This document shows, piece after piece, positions 31,321-44,644 of a stretch of DNA of 64,000 nucleotides. This DNA is from Glossina fuscipes (lineage: Eukaryota; Arthropoda; Insecta; Diptera; Glossinidae): NCBI RefSeq assembly GCF_014805625.2, contig NW_023998574.1, positions 62,001 through 126,000 of the forward strand, written 5' to 3'. Both the position numbers and the translations under genes were made by a program. Under the pieces are notes generated by a model. The model was not told the origin of the DNA and made no database searches. It saw only the letters and a list, made by a program, of their open reading frames with translations. Numbering within the stretch: position 1 is the first letter of the stretch; each line of letters opens with the position of its first letter.

Positions 31321-33565
31321 AAAGAAGACTCTCTATACTGTTCGATCAACACATGAAACTAATTATTCATCTATCAAAGTTAATTAATATGGTGGATTCA
31401 CGGATTATCAGATTTTTTAATAGCGTTCTCTTAATGTTGATTTGAATCACAATACTTACGATCCTTTAGTTTCGGAATTGGATGCAAACATACTCCTGAG
31501 CTTCTTCCACTTGTAACTAACTTAATATAGTTCGCAATTAACTGGCCTTCTACTTATGGGATCTTCACAAATAATATAGCTTGCTTAGTACAGTTATAAG
31601 CTTAATTTAGCAGAAATTCCAAAATTGTAGTTGAATTAAAATAAAATAAAGAAATGAAATCCCACGGCCTATTTTATTTATTAATTAACCTAATTAATTT
31701 AATAAACAACAAACATTTTTGATGTCTATATCCGCCACCAAGTCATCGGCAGGTCTGAGTGCAGGTTTGTTATCTATCAGTAAAATTTGCCCACATTGAA
31801 TACTCTTACTTTCATTTCTTCATATAGAAGTGGCTTTTCTTTTGTAGGCTTAATCCTGAGATCTTAGTAGTGTGAGGATGTTGGCTGATAGTTGATAATC
31901 ATACAAATCCTTCATAACGTTTGTTGAGGACTGACACTGAGGACTGCGGCATGAAGCGCGAAGGTTTCGTTAGTACTCTTCATATCCTTATTTCAATGTG
32001 TTGAAGAAATCGCGATTGATATCCTTGTCTCTGAATTTGCATTAAGAAGCACTGTGAGCTTCATTTGCTCCATATTGAATTGATTTGTTTTTCGCAGTCT
32101 TCGGTTCGCTTTCAAAGTTGACACAAGCCGTATATACATATCTTTGCACGGAATTCCTTTTAGTTGTCGATCTTCCTAATTTAGCTGTAACCAAAATTGT
32201 TTTCTTATTACATACTTCTGTGTTGTTACACATGTCTTCGTTTATAACATACAGTATTGAATGCTTTCGCCCAGAAATTTCTTCGTAAATTTTGGTCGAG
32301 TAAGCAAACACCTACCTTTCTCAGTAAAGGTTTCGATTCGCCCTCCAAGAGAAACCATTTTGTTGTGGTGTGTATGAAACGAACCGTGGTGATGGAAATT
32401 ATTTTCTATCCTTAAGCTTTTTAATTTCGAAATGCAGTAGTTAGAGCCATTGGCACTTCTCGAAACTATATGCTTTTACTTGTTCGCTTTCCTAAAATTA
32501 AGCATATATTGGGAGCCGCCAATCCATTTGACAACCATTGAATCATATAAATCGGAATTTGTAGGTAATGATAATTGCATGGCACGACTACCTGTCACAT
32601 AAAACGATAGTCTTGCAAAGACTATGAAGACATCATAAGGTAAAATTAGGTAATTTTCAATATATCTTGATAAAAACTCGTTCGTGATAATAATTTGACA
32701 TAAAAGTCAACCTTACCGAATTTAGACTACGTATATCTACTTTTTGGATCCCACTCCATGCAAATGATATATATAGATCCTCTAGAAAAAGTATAATTTT
32801 TAATAATTTATGATGAAAATTGGGCCACACTGGAGCCACGCAATTTAGCAACAAAATTAACCATAGGGTGTTTGGAACACAATTATCTATTCTTCCTTCC
32901 TATGGCGAGAAAATGCAATTCGAAGTTTTTTCTGACGGAAACAACTGATAAATAATAAGATCTTTGCAAAAAAAATAAATTTGCTAAATTTGTGTCTCGT
33001 CAGGTGCTGGTTTAGGCATTCTTCAATATGTTATCATGAAGAGCCTACGTTTACAGTAAAATATTGCATGGTTTTTGGTCTATTATCACCAAAACAAGTG
33101 CCTGATTGTGCTAAGCGAATTTGTGCAGGGTATCTAGTAGTCGGCCTTGCCCGGCCCGAGCGTTCGTATTTCCTACTTTAAAATTGTTTTTTTAAATATA
33201 TTTTTTTATTTCATTTTCTTCACGAATTTTTAAAACGTCGTATTATCTTAGAATAGAGCGGAACGTTTGTCAAGGAAGGAAGCTTCAGAGACCCCATAAA
33301 GCATACGAATTCTTGGTTAGCTTTAAATTTAATCAGGCCTATCTGACCATCGGTGCGTGGTTAAAGTTCTTTCTTTACCAAAAATGTAGATGTAGCCTTC
33401 AAATTTGAATTCAATATATGTTGCACTGGAGGGGTTGGGCGTTTTCACCTAATTGCCCAATTTTCAACACTAAGTCTGCGTGCAATAAGTTTCATAGTCT
33501 TTCCCATATTTGAAGACAACAAATTCACTGTCTCCGTCAAGCAAAGGTTTACCACACACTACACA
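31321..33565. other. Unassigned AT-rich sequence
   Basis: Open frames at 32,042-32,311 (minus), 32,085-32,288 (plus) and 32,981-33,181 (plus) carry no motif I recognise. No further repeats were noticed. Confidence 0.5.
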
Positions 33566-33569
33566 GAAG

Positions 33570-33602
33570 AACAAATGGACATACTTAAATCGATTCACAT
33601 TT
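33570..33602. repeat. Short motif shared with 63,344-63,378
   Basis: ACAAATGGACATACTTAAATCGATTCACA here resembles CAGATGGACACATGCACATGCTTAAATCGGTTCAGA at 63,344-63,378. Similar GGACAT-GCTAAATCGACTCAG phrases are scattered through fly genomes as I remember them. I give only low confidence that it marks a repeat edge. Confidence 0.3.
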
Positions 33603-34829
33603 GAAATGTATGTCGTTTAGCTTAGCAATTTTCGTTTGATAAGAATGCATCTCTGCATGACCGAAATTGTTAAGTTCACGCATGCAGAGAGATTGTTTTG
33701 ACATAGCTTTGACGTTTCCGTTTTGTGACGAGTTTTCGGGAAGGGTGATTGGTAAAGGTGTAAAGGGCGTAAATAATTGTTGTCCTGGACGGGAAAGAAA
33801 AAAAAATATTAGAAAGTTCCTTTGAGAGTACTTTATAACAAGGAAAATCAAGGTATTAATAAATTTGCCTCTGAAGAGGATCAAAAGAAAAAAACAGGAA
33901 ATATTTATAACGTTTCAAAAAAAAATATTAATGGACTAATTTTTGAGCAAACATGTAAGATTTCGGTCTACAGAAGATTTTTAAAAGTAAAAATTGGAGA
34001 ATGTTTTAAAATTTTTAATAAAACTATTGCTGAATACGATAAAAAAATGAAGCACTGCGCAATGATATTCAAGTATGTATATATGTGAAAATCTCGATAT
34101 AATGAAGAAATAGATCGGCGACTGTACAACAACAACAACTCATAAATGCGCCGTACACGTTAAGCGGCGTTAAAAATTTTCCCAAAACGAAATAATTGTG
34201 TACATACCCGAATAAACCGGACGGTACTTTATAACGCTTTCATAAATAAAAAAATCCGTCAAATTATCTGCTAAAAATTTAACGAACCCAGCAAAGGTTA
34301 CCAGTAGAAAACTAAGTTATATATCTCTTATCAAATGAATTAATACTAAATGGTAGATGTTTCGGGTGGAGCCATTCCCGGATTAATTTTGCGTGCTTTG
34401 GATTTGTTTAAAATTCTATTTGCTGGAAGTAACACCTTCGCTTAAACGTTATTTTCGATGAGTTGTGCTGCAGAATTTATGCCAATTGATTTTGATGCTT
34501 CCTTTCTATTACGTGTATGATCGTTCGATGTTCTTTAGGATACCTAATTAGAAACTACCAAGGTATAATAAAAACATATAAGCGTGGCCATCTACACTTG
34601 TATTAATTGTATTTAAATTAAACGATTTATGCACAACGTTTTACTCTTATTATATATAATATATAAGTTTATGTTCATATACATACTTACATATGTAGTT
34701 AAATCCATACACACATACATATTTAAAACAAAATAAATTGAACGGGAACTCATGCATTTTAATATAACAAATTGTGTATAAAATGGAAAAGAAAAAAATA
34801 AACGGTATTTTAATATATAGGAGAGGAAA
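33603..34829. other. Unassigned AT-rich sequence
   Basis: The minus-strand frame 33,585-33,884 and plus-strand frame 33,822-34,088 overlap and show no motif. A GCATGCAGAGA/TCTCTGCATG inverted pair lies near 33,650-33,692. TATA-rich sequence surrounds 34,650-34,690. Confidence 0.45.
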
Positions 34830-35215
34830 GTAGCATGGAGGAATCTTCAAACAAAACTTCGTGGTTTCCCATAGACATCATGGACAGGAGGACACCGTAG
34901 ACAAGGCGGGTATAGCGAGGCCGTAAGGGGTGCCCGTTCAGTAGGCTAATTTACGCCCGTCCACGTGTTTGTTAAAGGATATCAGCTATTCTTTTAGTGG
35001 TAACAGTTTGAGGAGTGTCAGAACCCCTCCGACATCTCACGCACTAACTAGCTCAGCAAAGGCACGTACATCGGTTCCATACATCTCCAATCCTTCTAAA
35101 GTAGCACTTTCGTAGACAGACAGGGAGGATACAGACAGTAACGTTACAACAAAAGTGGGGCCCGTCTCGAAGGAGTTGGCTAGTTTCCCACTAACGTGAT
35201 TGAAACTGATAATTT
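34830..35215. other. Locally GC-richer block without recognised gene
   Basis: About 380 bases noticeably richer in G and C than the flanks (for example 34,883-34,975 and 35,140-35,190), with stops in every frame. It may be a decayed coding or LTR segment of a transposable element, but no motif can be read. Confidence 0.35.
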
Positions 35216-35309
35216 TTTTTTTCTATTTCATCTAGTGATATTATTAGTAGTTTCAAAGTTTTTGATGCCGCCTCTTAACTAGTCTTTGCGAGTTTCTTTG
35301 ATTATAAAT

Positions 35310-35870
35310 ATATATGTTGATTTTCGTATCAACAATTCGCGGATCTATCTATACACAATTTTGTTGCTCTTTATTTTTGGATGTCGGCTCATGAGTTTGA
35401 CTCGTGAGTTACTAAATACAGTTTGGAATTTTGATTTTTTGTATATTGCCATAGTCAAAATACTGTCTCTCTTAGCTTATCAACTCCTTCTTGTATAGTG
35501 CATACATAAAGCGAAGCTTGTTTCAGGATGAATCATAGTTATTGTTAAATGACGCTCTATGCTAAACCGAGAAGAGAAACTAAAACTTGGCTGGAAATGT
35601 TATTACTAAGAGTAGATCTGTGAGATATTGCTTCATAACTACTTGATCGCTAGTTGAATTAATTATATGAATGTATGTCTGTGTTCGTATGAATAACTTT
35701 TGGATTCATTCGTACGCAACTGTGTTGTCTTGTATTTTAAGTGTAAACCCATGAATTCATGAACTCAGCAAACATAGTTTGGCATTGTTGATCTTTGGCA
35801 TATTGTCATTATCAAACCACTGTTTTTCTCAGAATATAGACAAGAACTTCTAGGCATTGCAAACACTTTG
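35310..35870. repeat. Diverged direct duplication, about 370-bp offset
   Basis: 35,310-35,505 and 35,675-35,855 share landmarks in order: TTCGTAT-AA, ATTC, CAATTTTGTTG/CAACTGTGTTG, TTTTGGATGT/TTTTAAGTGT, CTCATGAGTTTGA/CCATGAATTCATGA, AGTTTGG, TTTG-ATATTG, CATAGTCAAA/TTATCAAAC, ACTGT, TCT. Identity is low to moderate, so the duplication is old. The first half contains a 70-residue hydrophobic open frame (35,286-35,498) that the second half does not preserve. Confidence 0.55.
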
Positions 35871-35957
35871 ACAAAATGAATAGATCCGCTTCACGATGGA
35901 TGTAAAATTATTTGAGAAGATTGTACTTTTTTATTGCTTTTCATTGGTTGTCATCAT

Positions 35958-36345
35958 TCACTTAAGAGAGACAACATGAAAAATATTCACAGAGGCGGAG
36001 TTCTTCGTCAAAACGGTCCGGCGGATCACATTATGATCAGGGAGCAACTTGCTGGCAAACCGTTGCAGGAGCTCCTCAAATATGTGTGATTCGGATTGAG
36101 GAATGCTATTTCCAAAGAAGTGCCTGAGCGGAATCTCCGACCAGAGTTTCAAGGTGTTGTTAAAGATCGGCGTAAAATCGCGGGTGCGTGGTAGCCGCTT
36201 ATGCATACGCCAGGGTCGATCGCAAATGGCGTAAGTTGGCTTTTTCTTCGAAGCAAATACTTTCAACTTACCGAAATATGCAAAGAACCTGACTGATAAT
36301 GACATTGACAAGGCGTGACTTTTAAGACCATTTCTGAGGATGAAA
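35958..36345 (-). other. Protein-like open frame of unknown origin
   Basis: The minus-strand frame is open from inside an AT microsatellite (36,443) to a TAA at 35,958-35,960. The plausible coding part is about 125 codons below 36,345. The bases are clearly GC-richer than the surroundings, and the product has ordinary globular composition: FFAYFGKLKVFASKKKPTYA, DRPWRMHKRLPRTRDFTPIF, then LWSEIPLRHFFGNSIPQSES and HIFEELLQRFASKLLPDHNV. The LWSEIP...F...F pattern is faintly like the extreme C-terminus of some LINE ORF2 proteins, but no domain can be named. It could also be a host exon. No start codon can be chosen, because the only upstream ATGs lie in microsatellite. Confidence 0.35.
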
Positions 36346-36490
36346 TATATATGTATATATAAGAAATGTATGAAATATAGATATATATATGAAATATATA
36401 TATATATATACGTGTATATATGTTTACATATGTATATATACATACATGCATATGTTTATAAATAAATATATATATATATATATATATGCA
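36345..36490. repeat. TA/ATGTATA microsatellite cluster
   Basis: (AT)n runs near 36,394-36,411 and 36,467-36,486, separated by CATATGTATATATACATACATGCATATG-type palindromic units. Confidence 0.85.
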
Positions 36491-36494
36491 TTAT

Positions 36495-39400
36495 ATGTAT
36501 TTGTGTGCACCGTGTGTAGTCGAAATAAAAACGCGAGACTTTTTTCTTTTACTTATAACTTTATTCTCCATTCTTTTTCTACTCTTAATTCTATATCAAT
36601 ATCACAAGAAGTCGTGAACATTTAAAATGAGAACTTAAGAAACAATAATTCAACAAGCTGAATATATATAACAAAATATATATGTACATATATATTTTTA
36701 TGCCTTTTGTGCATTGAATATATAAAAATACGGAGATATACTTTGAATATTGGAAAGAGGAAAGAAAAAGACAAAAAATTTATAGACAAACACACTGCCA
36801 ATCCGACATTAATATTAAAAAAAGGTTAAATAAAATGGTCCTGCCAGTACTATCCTGATGCTTAAGTAAATATTCTTGGACGGTATTGACAGCTGTGCTT
36901 ATAGACAAGATAACAGTAATGAGATCGTTTATGTAGTTGATAGCAGCGCAGCTTTATTGTTGCTGTTCTCAAACAGCTTGCCATACGGTTAAATTTCACG
37001 TTTGCGAATACTTATTACATTTATTGTTCGTTTATTTATTTTTATTTATTTTTTTGTTAATAAACTCTTCCTCCAGCGAGCCTAATTTTAGAATTGTATA
37101 TAACTAAGAGGTGAATCCATAATTCTTCTTCTTAACCTTTAACTATTTTTATCCATAATCAGTTACCCATAACATGTTAGGCTTTCTCTTACTCTCTATA
37201 CTTCAATACTTAACTCTCTCTACTGTTATTTCATTTGCACCTACAACTAATATTTCCCTATGTTGCTTAACATACCTAGCTCGAGCTTGGTGTATTCAGT
37301 GATTCAACCCCTTTTAATAATCAAAAGAATAGAGTTAAAATTGCTATTTTCTAAGTGTTGAATCAATAAATCTATTCAATCGGAGCAAAGTAATCCGCTG
37401 TACTTATGAAGTGACTCCTTTATTTCTCTTATGATGTTATTAATCGATCTTGTCTAAGTCTTTATCAACCAATCCAAGCAAAATGTTTGAACAAACTATC
37501 GTTTTCCTATAATTGATGATAAGGGGGATTCATATAAAAAACGTTAATTCTGTTAATCAGCCGCTGTTTCCATTTTTACTTTTAACACTAAAACCGAAAC
37601 GAACTCTTGCGAATAACTGGGTAACAGGTTTTTGAAAATATAAATTAAAATTTACAGAAGAAAATATGAAAAAATTGTCAGTGTTGTCTCATTTCCTAAC
37701 TTTTTGTAGGCATATATCACCATGCATTGGGTTTTTAATCGATCAAAAAAGGTTCGTGTTAAATTTCGGCTTCTTATCTATACTTTTGCGATGTGGCAAA
37801 AAAATTAGACCGAAATGGTCCGTTTTGACAGAAATAGGCATATGTAACAGTCGCCAGTTCCATTATTAATTGAACCATAAATAATTTGTAGCTTTCAATA
37901 TCACTTTCCTTTCTTTTCACATTTTCAATCAAGAACCGATATCAGAAGCCCTTATCACGAGAAACTCGACGCTGCGGTTCCAAATTGTTGTATTCTTCTC
38001 TGCTGCTTTTTTAGAATCTTAGTAATTACAGCTTATTAGAAGCGGTTATAAACGAATGATTGAACGCAATAAATGTTATTAAAGAAATTTTATTTTGTTC
38101 TTTCTAATCTAAGTTAACTCTAACCATAATTCCCTCATCGCTTCTCAAAACACCTAAACTCCTTTGGGAAACTACTAAAATATTCGAAACGTATTTATAA
38201 ATAACATGCTTCATTTGTTACAAAAGGTTGTTTTTTTTATTTCATTTTCAAAGAAATTTTTTACCCAGTATTATTTTTAAAATTTTTGCAATATAAAAGA
38301 AATTGCTTAGAAAACCTTCGAAAAAAAAAATGAATTTTCATAAAAATATTTTACAATCAATGCGAAGTTTTTGAAGAAAAGCATTAAAGATTTTATAAAA
38401 AGGAACTTTTCTTGAGAGGCATTTAATTGTCTGTGTGGGTCCCGGTCATGTAATCATTCGATTTTTCTTTGGAAAATTTGATCTTAATTTGTTGCGAAAC
38501 TGAGTAAATTGGTACATGGATTGCCCACAAGATTAGGAAAAAATTCACAGTTTTTCTATAACTCATAAATTATGGCCTACGAATTTTTTAGAGCGATAAG
38601 TTGATCCCTAAATCCATTATTTTTAATCATCTTAATATTCTTTTGAGTTCGTACGATTTCCTAGAAGTACTACCAAGTCTAAATTTCGAAATGTAAGCAG
38701 TATATACGACATAACGTACTCCATATACCGAACAAATGGACACTCATTACATCAGCAATATAACTTCGTGTAAAGGTCAAAATAAGATAAATTTTGACAT
38801 CAAGCATGTTACTTTAACCAGATAAGACCATTACTACTAGTAACCGGGCAGGTAAAGCGACTCTGAGTTGGAGCTGTGTTGAAAGCTTTTAACTATTATC
38901 TAAAAGTTAACCATCACATTCTTCTATTCTTTGCCCCGTAAGCAGGGCAGAAAAATCGCTTTTGTCGTTTCTACAACTCAGTTCGTCGCGCATTACGTAA
39001 ATTAGAAGATTGACAATAGAAGATTGCTTTCTCTGCTTGCCTTTGTGCGAAAAAAATGGCACTCTCGATATCAGCCATATCTCTTGTCAATCGTAACTTT
39101 GCATATGCGCCGTAAAACATCACTACAGCTCACCAGTGAAACCATCTAAAGCACTTCTCACAATGTCTGTCGTTAAACTCGTTCATTGAAGATTTTCTCT
39201 GTCAACAATAAGAAGAATCTTTCAGCACTACTTTTAATTAAATAATTGTTTCAAGAGGATATATAAACCTACACCAGCGGAAACTGTTTTTATTTTATCT
39301 TTTAGAATATTTCATAGCGTAAGTCAGTAAGAAAATTTCGTGCAAAAAATTATAGTATAGGAAAAATTTCTACAGTAAACCTCTAGTTTTCTTCCATTCT

Positions 39401-40730
39401 ATTCCGTTAAAAGAAGTCATAATTATGATGTCACAATTATAAGGACAGCCAAGAGTTATAGGAACACCATATAAAGTAGTACAAAAAAGTTATAGTGGTT
39501 ACATTTTTATGAATTATATCATAATTGTTCCTCTTAGTTGAACTGAAACTCTAGTAAACCCACCGAACGCAGGTGCATTTGTGTTAAGTGAAAAGAAAAA
39601 AAGCGTATTTAAAATCTAAATAAAGAATAATAGAAAAATAAAGAGCATTTTGGGCAAACCAAAAGAACCACCACGAACGCAAATGCAAGGAGTGGTCACT
39701 TTTGCAATTATTGAAATAGTTTTAATAGCTTTCGAAATGTGTAGTTATTAAAGGAAAATATCTTGAACAGGGAAAGTGTTAAAGTATTGTAAAACTTTAT
39801 GTAATTGTTACAAATCTTTTAAGATTCTCAAAAATGCACGTTAGTATAACGTAAAGTTAATAATTATTATGACTGTTATAACGTTCTTAGCGCTATTTCT
39901 GAGAGACCATTGAGAACTCATTGTCTTACCGTTTTGCATATGTTATTACACAAACGCATAAAGAAACAAATAGTTTTTTTAGTTGCAAGGGAATCTTACT
40001 TACCAAGCGCCTGATCAAGCACATAACATTCGCATTTTATTTGTTAATTGAAAGCGTGCCAGTTAGTCAATCGAGAGAATTTTCATAATACGTCCATAAA
40101 CGTTATTCATAATAACGTGCTCAATTGTTATTAGCATATTGTAGAAAACATAGTAAATATCACACTGATATCCGTTGTTGAACGAAATATTTAAAGCATT
40201 TATATTTTCTATGTTTATTTTAACTTCTTAAAGTCTATGAGCCGATCATGTGTTCTTTAAATCTGATAAAAAGCACTTTACAATACGAATAAATTAAAAA
40301 ACTTTTTTAAAAGATTTAAAACAAAATATAAGACATTTACTTTCATTCTAAAAAATATAGTTAACACAAATATTAATAATGTGGTAAAAAATTTCTTTCG
40401 AGAGTCCCATAAGGCGACACACGATCCAGGGGACAGGTTTACGTGAACCGTGATGTGTACTTGTTAGCTTAAGAACACAAATGCAATGATAAAATTAATA
40501 CATTTTCGTCGCTTAGTATGAAAATTTAAAAGAAAAGTCAAACACACGCTGCTTCATGTAAAACCCTTGTAAGCATGTAATTTTCATGTGAAACACACAG
40601 GTAAATATATACATAAATGTGTTTAAATACGTATAAGTGTTTAAACTCATTTATAATAACATTCATACGCCCCGTTTTAGAATATAAGTATTAAATTTTC
40701 TCCAACTCGTTGCTTTTCTTGCAGTAAATC
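36495..40730. other. Long unassigned AT-rich stretch
   Basis: More than 4 kb without recognised coding or element ends. The only frames (37,666-37,869 and a few shorter) lack motifs. A T-rich TTTATTTATTTTTATTTA run lies at 37,030-37,055. No repeats of note were seen. Confidence 0.5.
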
Positions 40731-40734
40731 ATTA

Positions 40735-41565
40735 CTGTAACAGAAGAAAAAACATAACAACAACAATAACAATGATAATACCAGAGAAGTTTTATGTAGA
40801 ACTAGGTGAGAAGTCCGTAAAAGAAAACTGTAGCAAAAAAAAGTGTAAAAAGAAATATACGTTATTATTCACTGGTTTACTTAACGGTCTGCTTAACTTA
40901 CAGCTTATATCACTTGTCTAACCAACAGCAAACGCCCTTTAAGCACTTAAAGGAACCGCACACACACGCGCTCGCACACAAACTTACAACACTTTATGCC
41001 AAAGTATATTATTAAGAATAAAGCCTCAACAACAGCAACAACAATGTTAAAGTAAAACATTATTGTTTTATATACATAAATGTATTTACATACAAATTGT
41101 TGCTTACGTTTGTTGCACTCTACAACTATGTAGTAAGTATGTGCGAATACAATAGACATCACATCGCTGCGCGCACACAGTCATACACATTCTTCCAGCG
41201 CATTATTATGTTACAGGTAATAAAGGCTGATGACGGTGATGGTGTTGGTAATGCTTGCATATACAATGAGTAAAAACTCGTATAAATGATGATTATATGG
41301 CTGTTATTGGTTATTGTCGCGTTTATATAAACCTACGTACTTCTACATACATACACATATGCCCATGTCTGCTTATATATTCGTTATTTGTGTTTAAGCA
41401 ACTTGAACTCTTTATGCACTTATGATTATGAATAACAATAACTCCAGCAACAACAACGACAATAATCCTGTATAGCTTTAATGATGATGATGTTGATATT
41501 GTTGATGATACCGCAATTTTCTTGGTCAACTATTGTAACAATAATAATAGCAATATTTATTTAAA
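40735..41565. other. Trinucleotide-rich sequence (CAA/TAA/GAT units)
   Basis: Clusters of AACAACAACAATAACAAT (about 40,755), CAACAACAGCAACAACAAT (41,028-41,046), CAGCAACAACAACGACAATAAT (41,445-41,465) and GATGATGATGTTGATATTG (41,482-41,500). Overlapping minus-strand frames (40,947-41,162; 41,323-41,529) follow from the low complexity. This composition is usual in fly introns and intergenic DNA. Confidence 0.5.
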
Positions 41566-44500
41566 TTGAAGCGAATTTTAAATATGCAACTGGGATAAAA
41601 ATATATTGTGACTAAAATTTATAAATTTATAGGCAAATAAAAAGAAAAGGAAGGATTGATAAGAGATAAGCAAACGAAATCACAGAAGGAGAGTTTCACA
41701 AAATAAATACATTTGAAGACTATATAAACTTGGGCAGTCTCTGAGATATGTTATTGCATGTGTCAATCAACACGACAAAGAAAACACTCACTCATCAAAA
41801 TAAAAACCATTAAACATTAAAGTATCGCAGAAACTTCAGTGGGAAACTGAACTCTATAAACATAAAAATCATTTTAAATGGAATTCTTTACTAAATCAAG
41901 TAAATAAAGGGCTTCAAATTATTTTGTCAAATGACGTGTGAGTACGTATTCAGCCATTTAGTTTGTACCGATTCAGAGATCCATCGCAGATTCCCTAAGA
42001 TAAGCGTATACTCGATTTAAATGTGATATTGTCGTCATATTGTCGTCATTTTTAGAGATGCCAGAATTGGAATTAAAAAATTAAATTTTGTAAAAGTATT
42101 CTTTCAGATCCGTTACCCAAACTTTTTTGTCGTTAAGCTATTCAGAGACGATTTCTTTTTTATTGCAATTCCAATTACTTAGGGTAAATACTTTTATAAG
42201 TGTGTCCACTTTTATAAGATTTGTATTTTTCTTGTTGAAAGATATTGTAGTGAATAATTTATTACTAAATTTTCTTACTTTTAACGATGGTAACAATTAT
42301 CCTTAGGAGTACAGTGCGATTCAACTCTCTTTGAGGATATATCGTGACAATTGGTTACTAAAAGAAATACTTGTCGGAGGTTCTACATCCTTTTATATAC
42401 ATCTTCTTGACTAACGGCGTATTTCCTACAGGAAGTTTTGAAAGTGCATCTGATTCCACAATATATATAGTAGTATATATAAATGCAAAGCAACAGGAAA
42501 AAATTGCGTTGGCCTCTGATCAAATATTGTATATAGTAACAAATTCAACGTTTTATCTGCTTGCAACGCTTGGGAAAACATTTTAAAAACTTAAGACGAG
42601 GATCATATCACTCATAAAGATGTCAATTTAGTTTAAATAAACTTTGCAATTTTTTTTTGTGATTGTGCAATAATCATTTGTATGCAGATGACTCGCAGAG
42701 CTGTTGTCATCCTCTTTGTGGAATGGTAGATGATTGAGCCAATCGAATCTATGTTAACCTTGATCGAATTGCACAATGCGGATGATTGAATATTTTATTA
42801 TTTTGTATAGTAATGTGTAGGGAAATTTTGCCTAGGTCTTCTAGAAGAAAAAAGACCAAGTGGCAGCAAATAAGCGTGCGAGATATGTTTACAATCAACG
42901 CAAGTATGATGAGGTACCATTGTATTCCTCAACCAATCCTGGTTGCAACTTCCCGATTTACTTAAATAGAAGAATTTAGTTTTACTCTGGTATAATTATA
43001 ATCAGAAAGCTCTTTTCTGTCAGGTATTATTACCCTATAGATTTCGTAAATGCAGGCGGTCAGTGTCTATATTGCATCGATAAATGTTAACCCGTGATTT
43101 CGTAGAATCTTCGTAGTTATTATGCAGTGGTTCATAACTGATACTGTATGTACATATACATTACAATTGCTTGCGACTCATTATTGTTAATCCCAATTTA
43201 GTTTTAATTTAATTTTAAGTTGGAGATAGTTTAACCTAAAATAAAATAAACAAATATAGAAACAAACAGTTTCAAGGTTAATTTTATTGTAGGAAGTACA
43301 AATTAACATGAACTATAAAAGCTCATTACATATTTGTAAAAAAATTAAGAGGATATTTGAATCCACAAAATGTATACGTAGTACATACACAGCAAACTAG
43401 TGGTAAAAATCTCCAATTCAAAATTGGCTTAAATTCCACTAGCAATAAACATAATCCCAAAAATTGTAATATTTGCTGAATATGTAGGTCCGCCTCGCAT
43501 CTTTTTTAGTCAAAAAAAGGGGTTTTTGGCGTTAGCCTCGTTCTACTGCTGTTCCCCCGAAACCATGTAACTGCTAAAGCAAGCCATAAGCGAAGGATTG
43601 AAGCCTGTGTCAATTTGAAATTTCTGAGCTTTTCTGATATTGTAAACTTTGAGCGATCTTTTTTAAGCGGAAAGACTACATTTTCAAAAGTTTGTCTGAA
43701 GTAGTTCGTAGTATGCTCCATCAACGCGATCCATGCAGCATGAGCTTGATCCATGCTTCAATTTCACCTTCAAGGTTAATGTTTCTCATGGTTAGCATCG
43801 TGATTTTGAGGCTTCGGATAATTTATCATAACGTAAGTCTTGACTAGCATTTCTCTTCAGAACAGAACAAGAACAATAACGTTGATGGCTCTTCCATTTT
43901 ATATATGCTTTACGAAGTCGAACCAAGTTTCAACCTACTGCCCACATTTTTCCGATCTTAAATAGCTCACTCACTTTTAAATCTCGCACAGCTCGTAAAT
44001 TACATCCTTGCTTATTACATCCTTGTTAGCAACTTTCGTCTACTGCAAATAAAATGGCTAGCCAAATGGGTTTCTCTTGTGATGGGAATTAAACTTAAAA
44101 AAAAACTGTAAATTAGCATGAAAATTGACTTTTATTCCTTAGCCAAACCAATCACCGATGTACAAACATTATATTAAATAAATGTGTTTGTTTGAAATAT
44201 TATTTTGTGATGTTGCTTTTATTTTCTGCTTAACATTAGTATGAATGTCATTTACAAATTTGTTGAATTGTTGTTGTTCTTATAACAATTGCTATTGTAA
44301 TTGTAATTATTCTCTACCGTTGATGATTGTTTTCATTTTACCAAGTTAGTGTAAATGTAACAATAACTGCATGGCGTAAAAGACCACAAGACCCAGCTAA
44401 CCTCGCACTTAACCATACAATATGCATGGATAGCCTTGTATACAATAATCTCCTTCGTATCGACACTCATACAAATGGAAAATTTGTATTATGCACAAAC

Positions 44501-44640
44501 AATGCAACATAATTTCGCGTTAACAAAAAGGTTATGCTATGCACGCACGTACACATAAATTCGTTTATCACATACTATTACAATACATCAGCTGCTGCCC
44601 TCGTTCCCCTTTTAGCATAACAAGTGTCTACAGTATGCCG
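41566..44640. other. Unassigned sequence with isolated open frames
   Basis: The minus frame at 43,506-43,754 (MDQAHAAWIALMEHTTNYFR..., 82 residues) and plus frames at 42,371-42,586 and 44,327-44,512 have no motif I can name. Around 42,860-42,950 a plus-strand stretch (ANKRARYVYNQRKYDEVPLY) reads like protein but is short. Confidence 0.4.
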
Positions 44641-44644
44641 CTGC

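Noticed and set aside
36240..36285. GGTAAGT on the minus strand as a 5' splice site of a host exon
   Set aside because: A single consensus-like donor without a matching acceptor or conserved exon is expected by chance.
42830..43260. Possible LTR-element or LINE 3' end (KRARYVYNQRKYDEV frame; AAAATAAAATAAAC tail)
   Set aside because: The protein-like stretch is only about 30 codons and matches nothing I can name; the tail is ordinary A-rich sequence.
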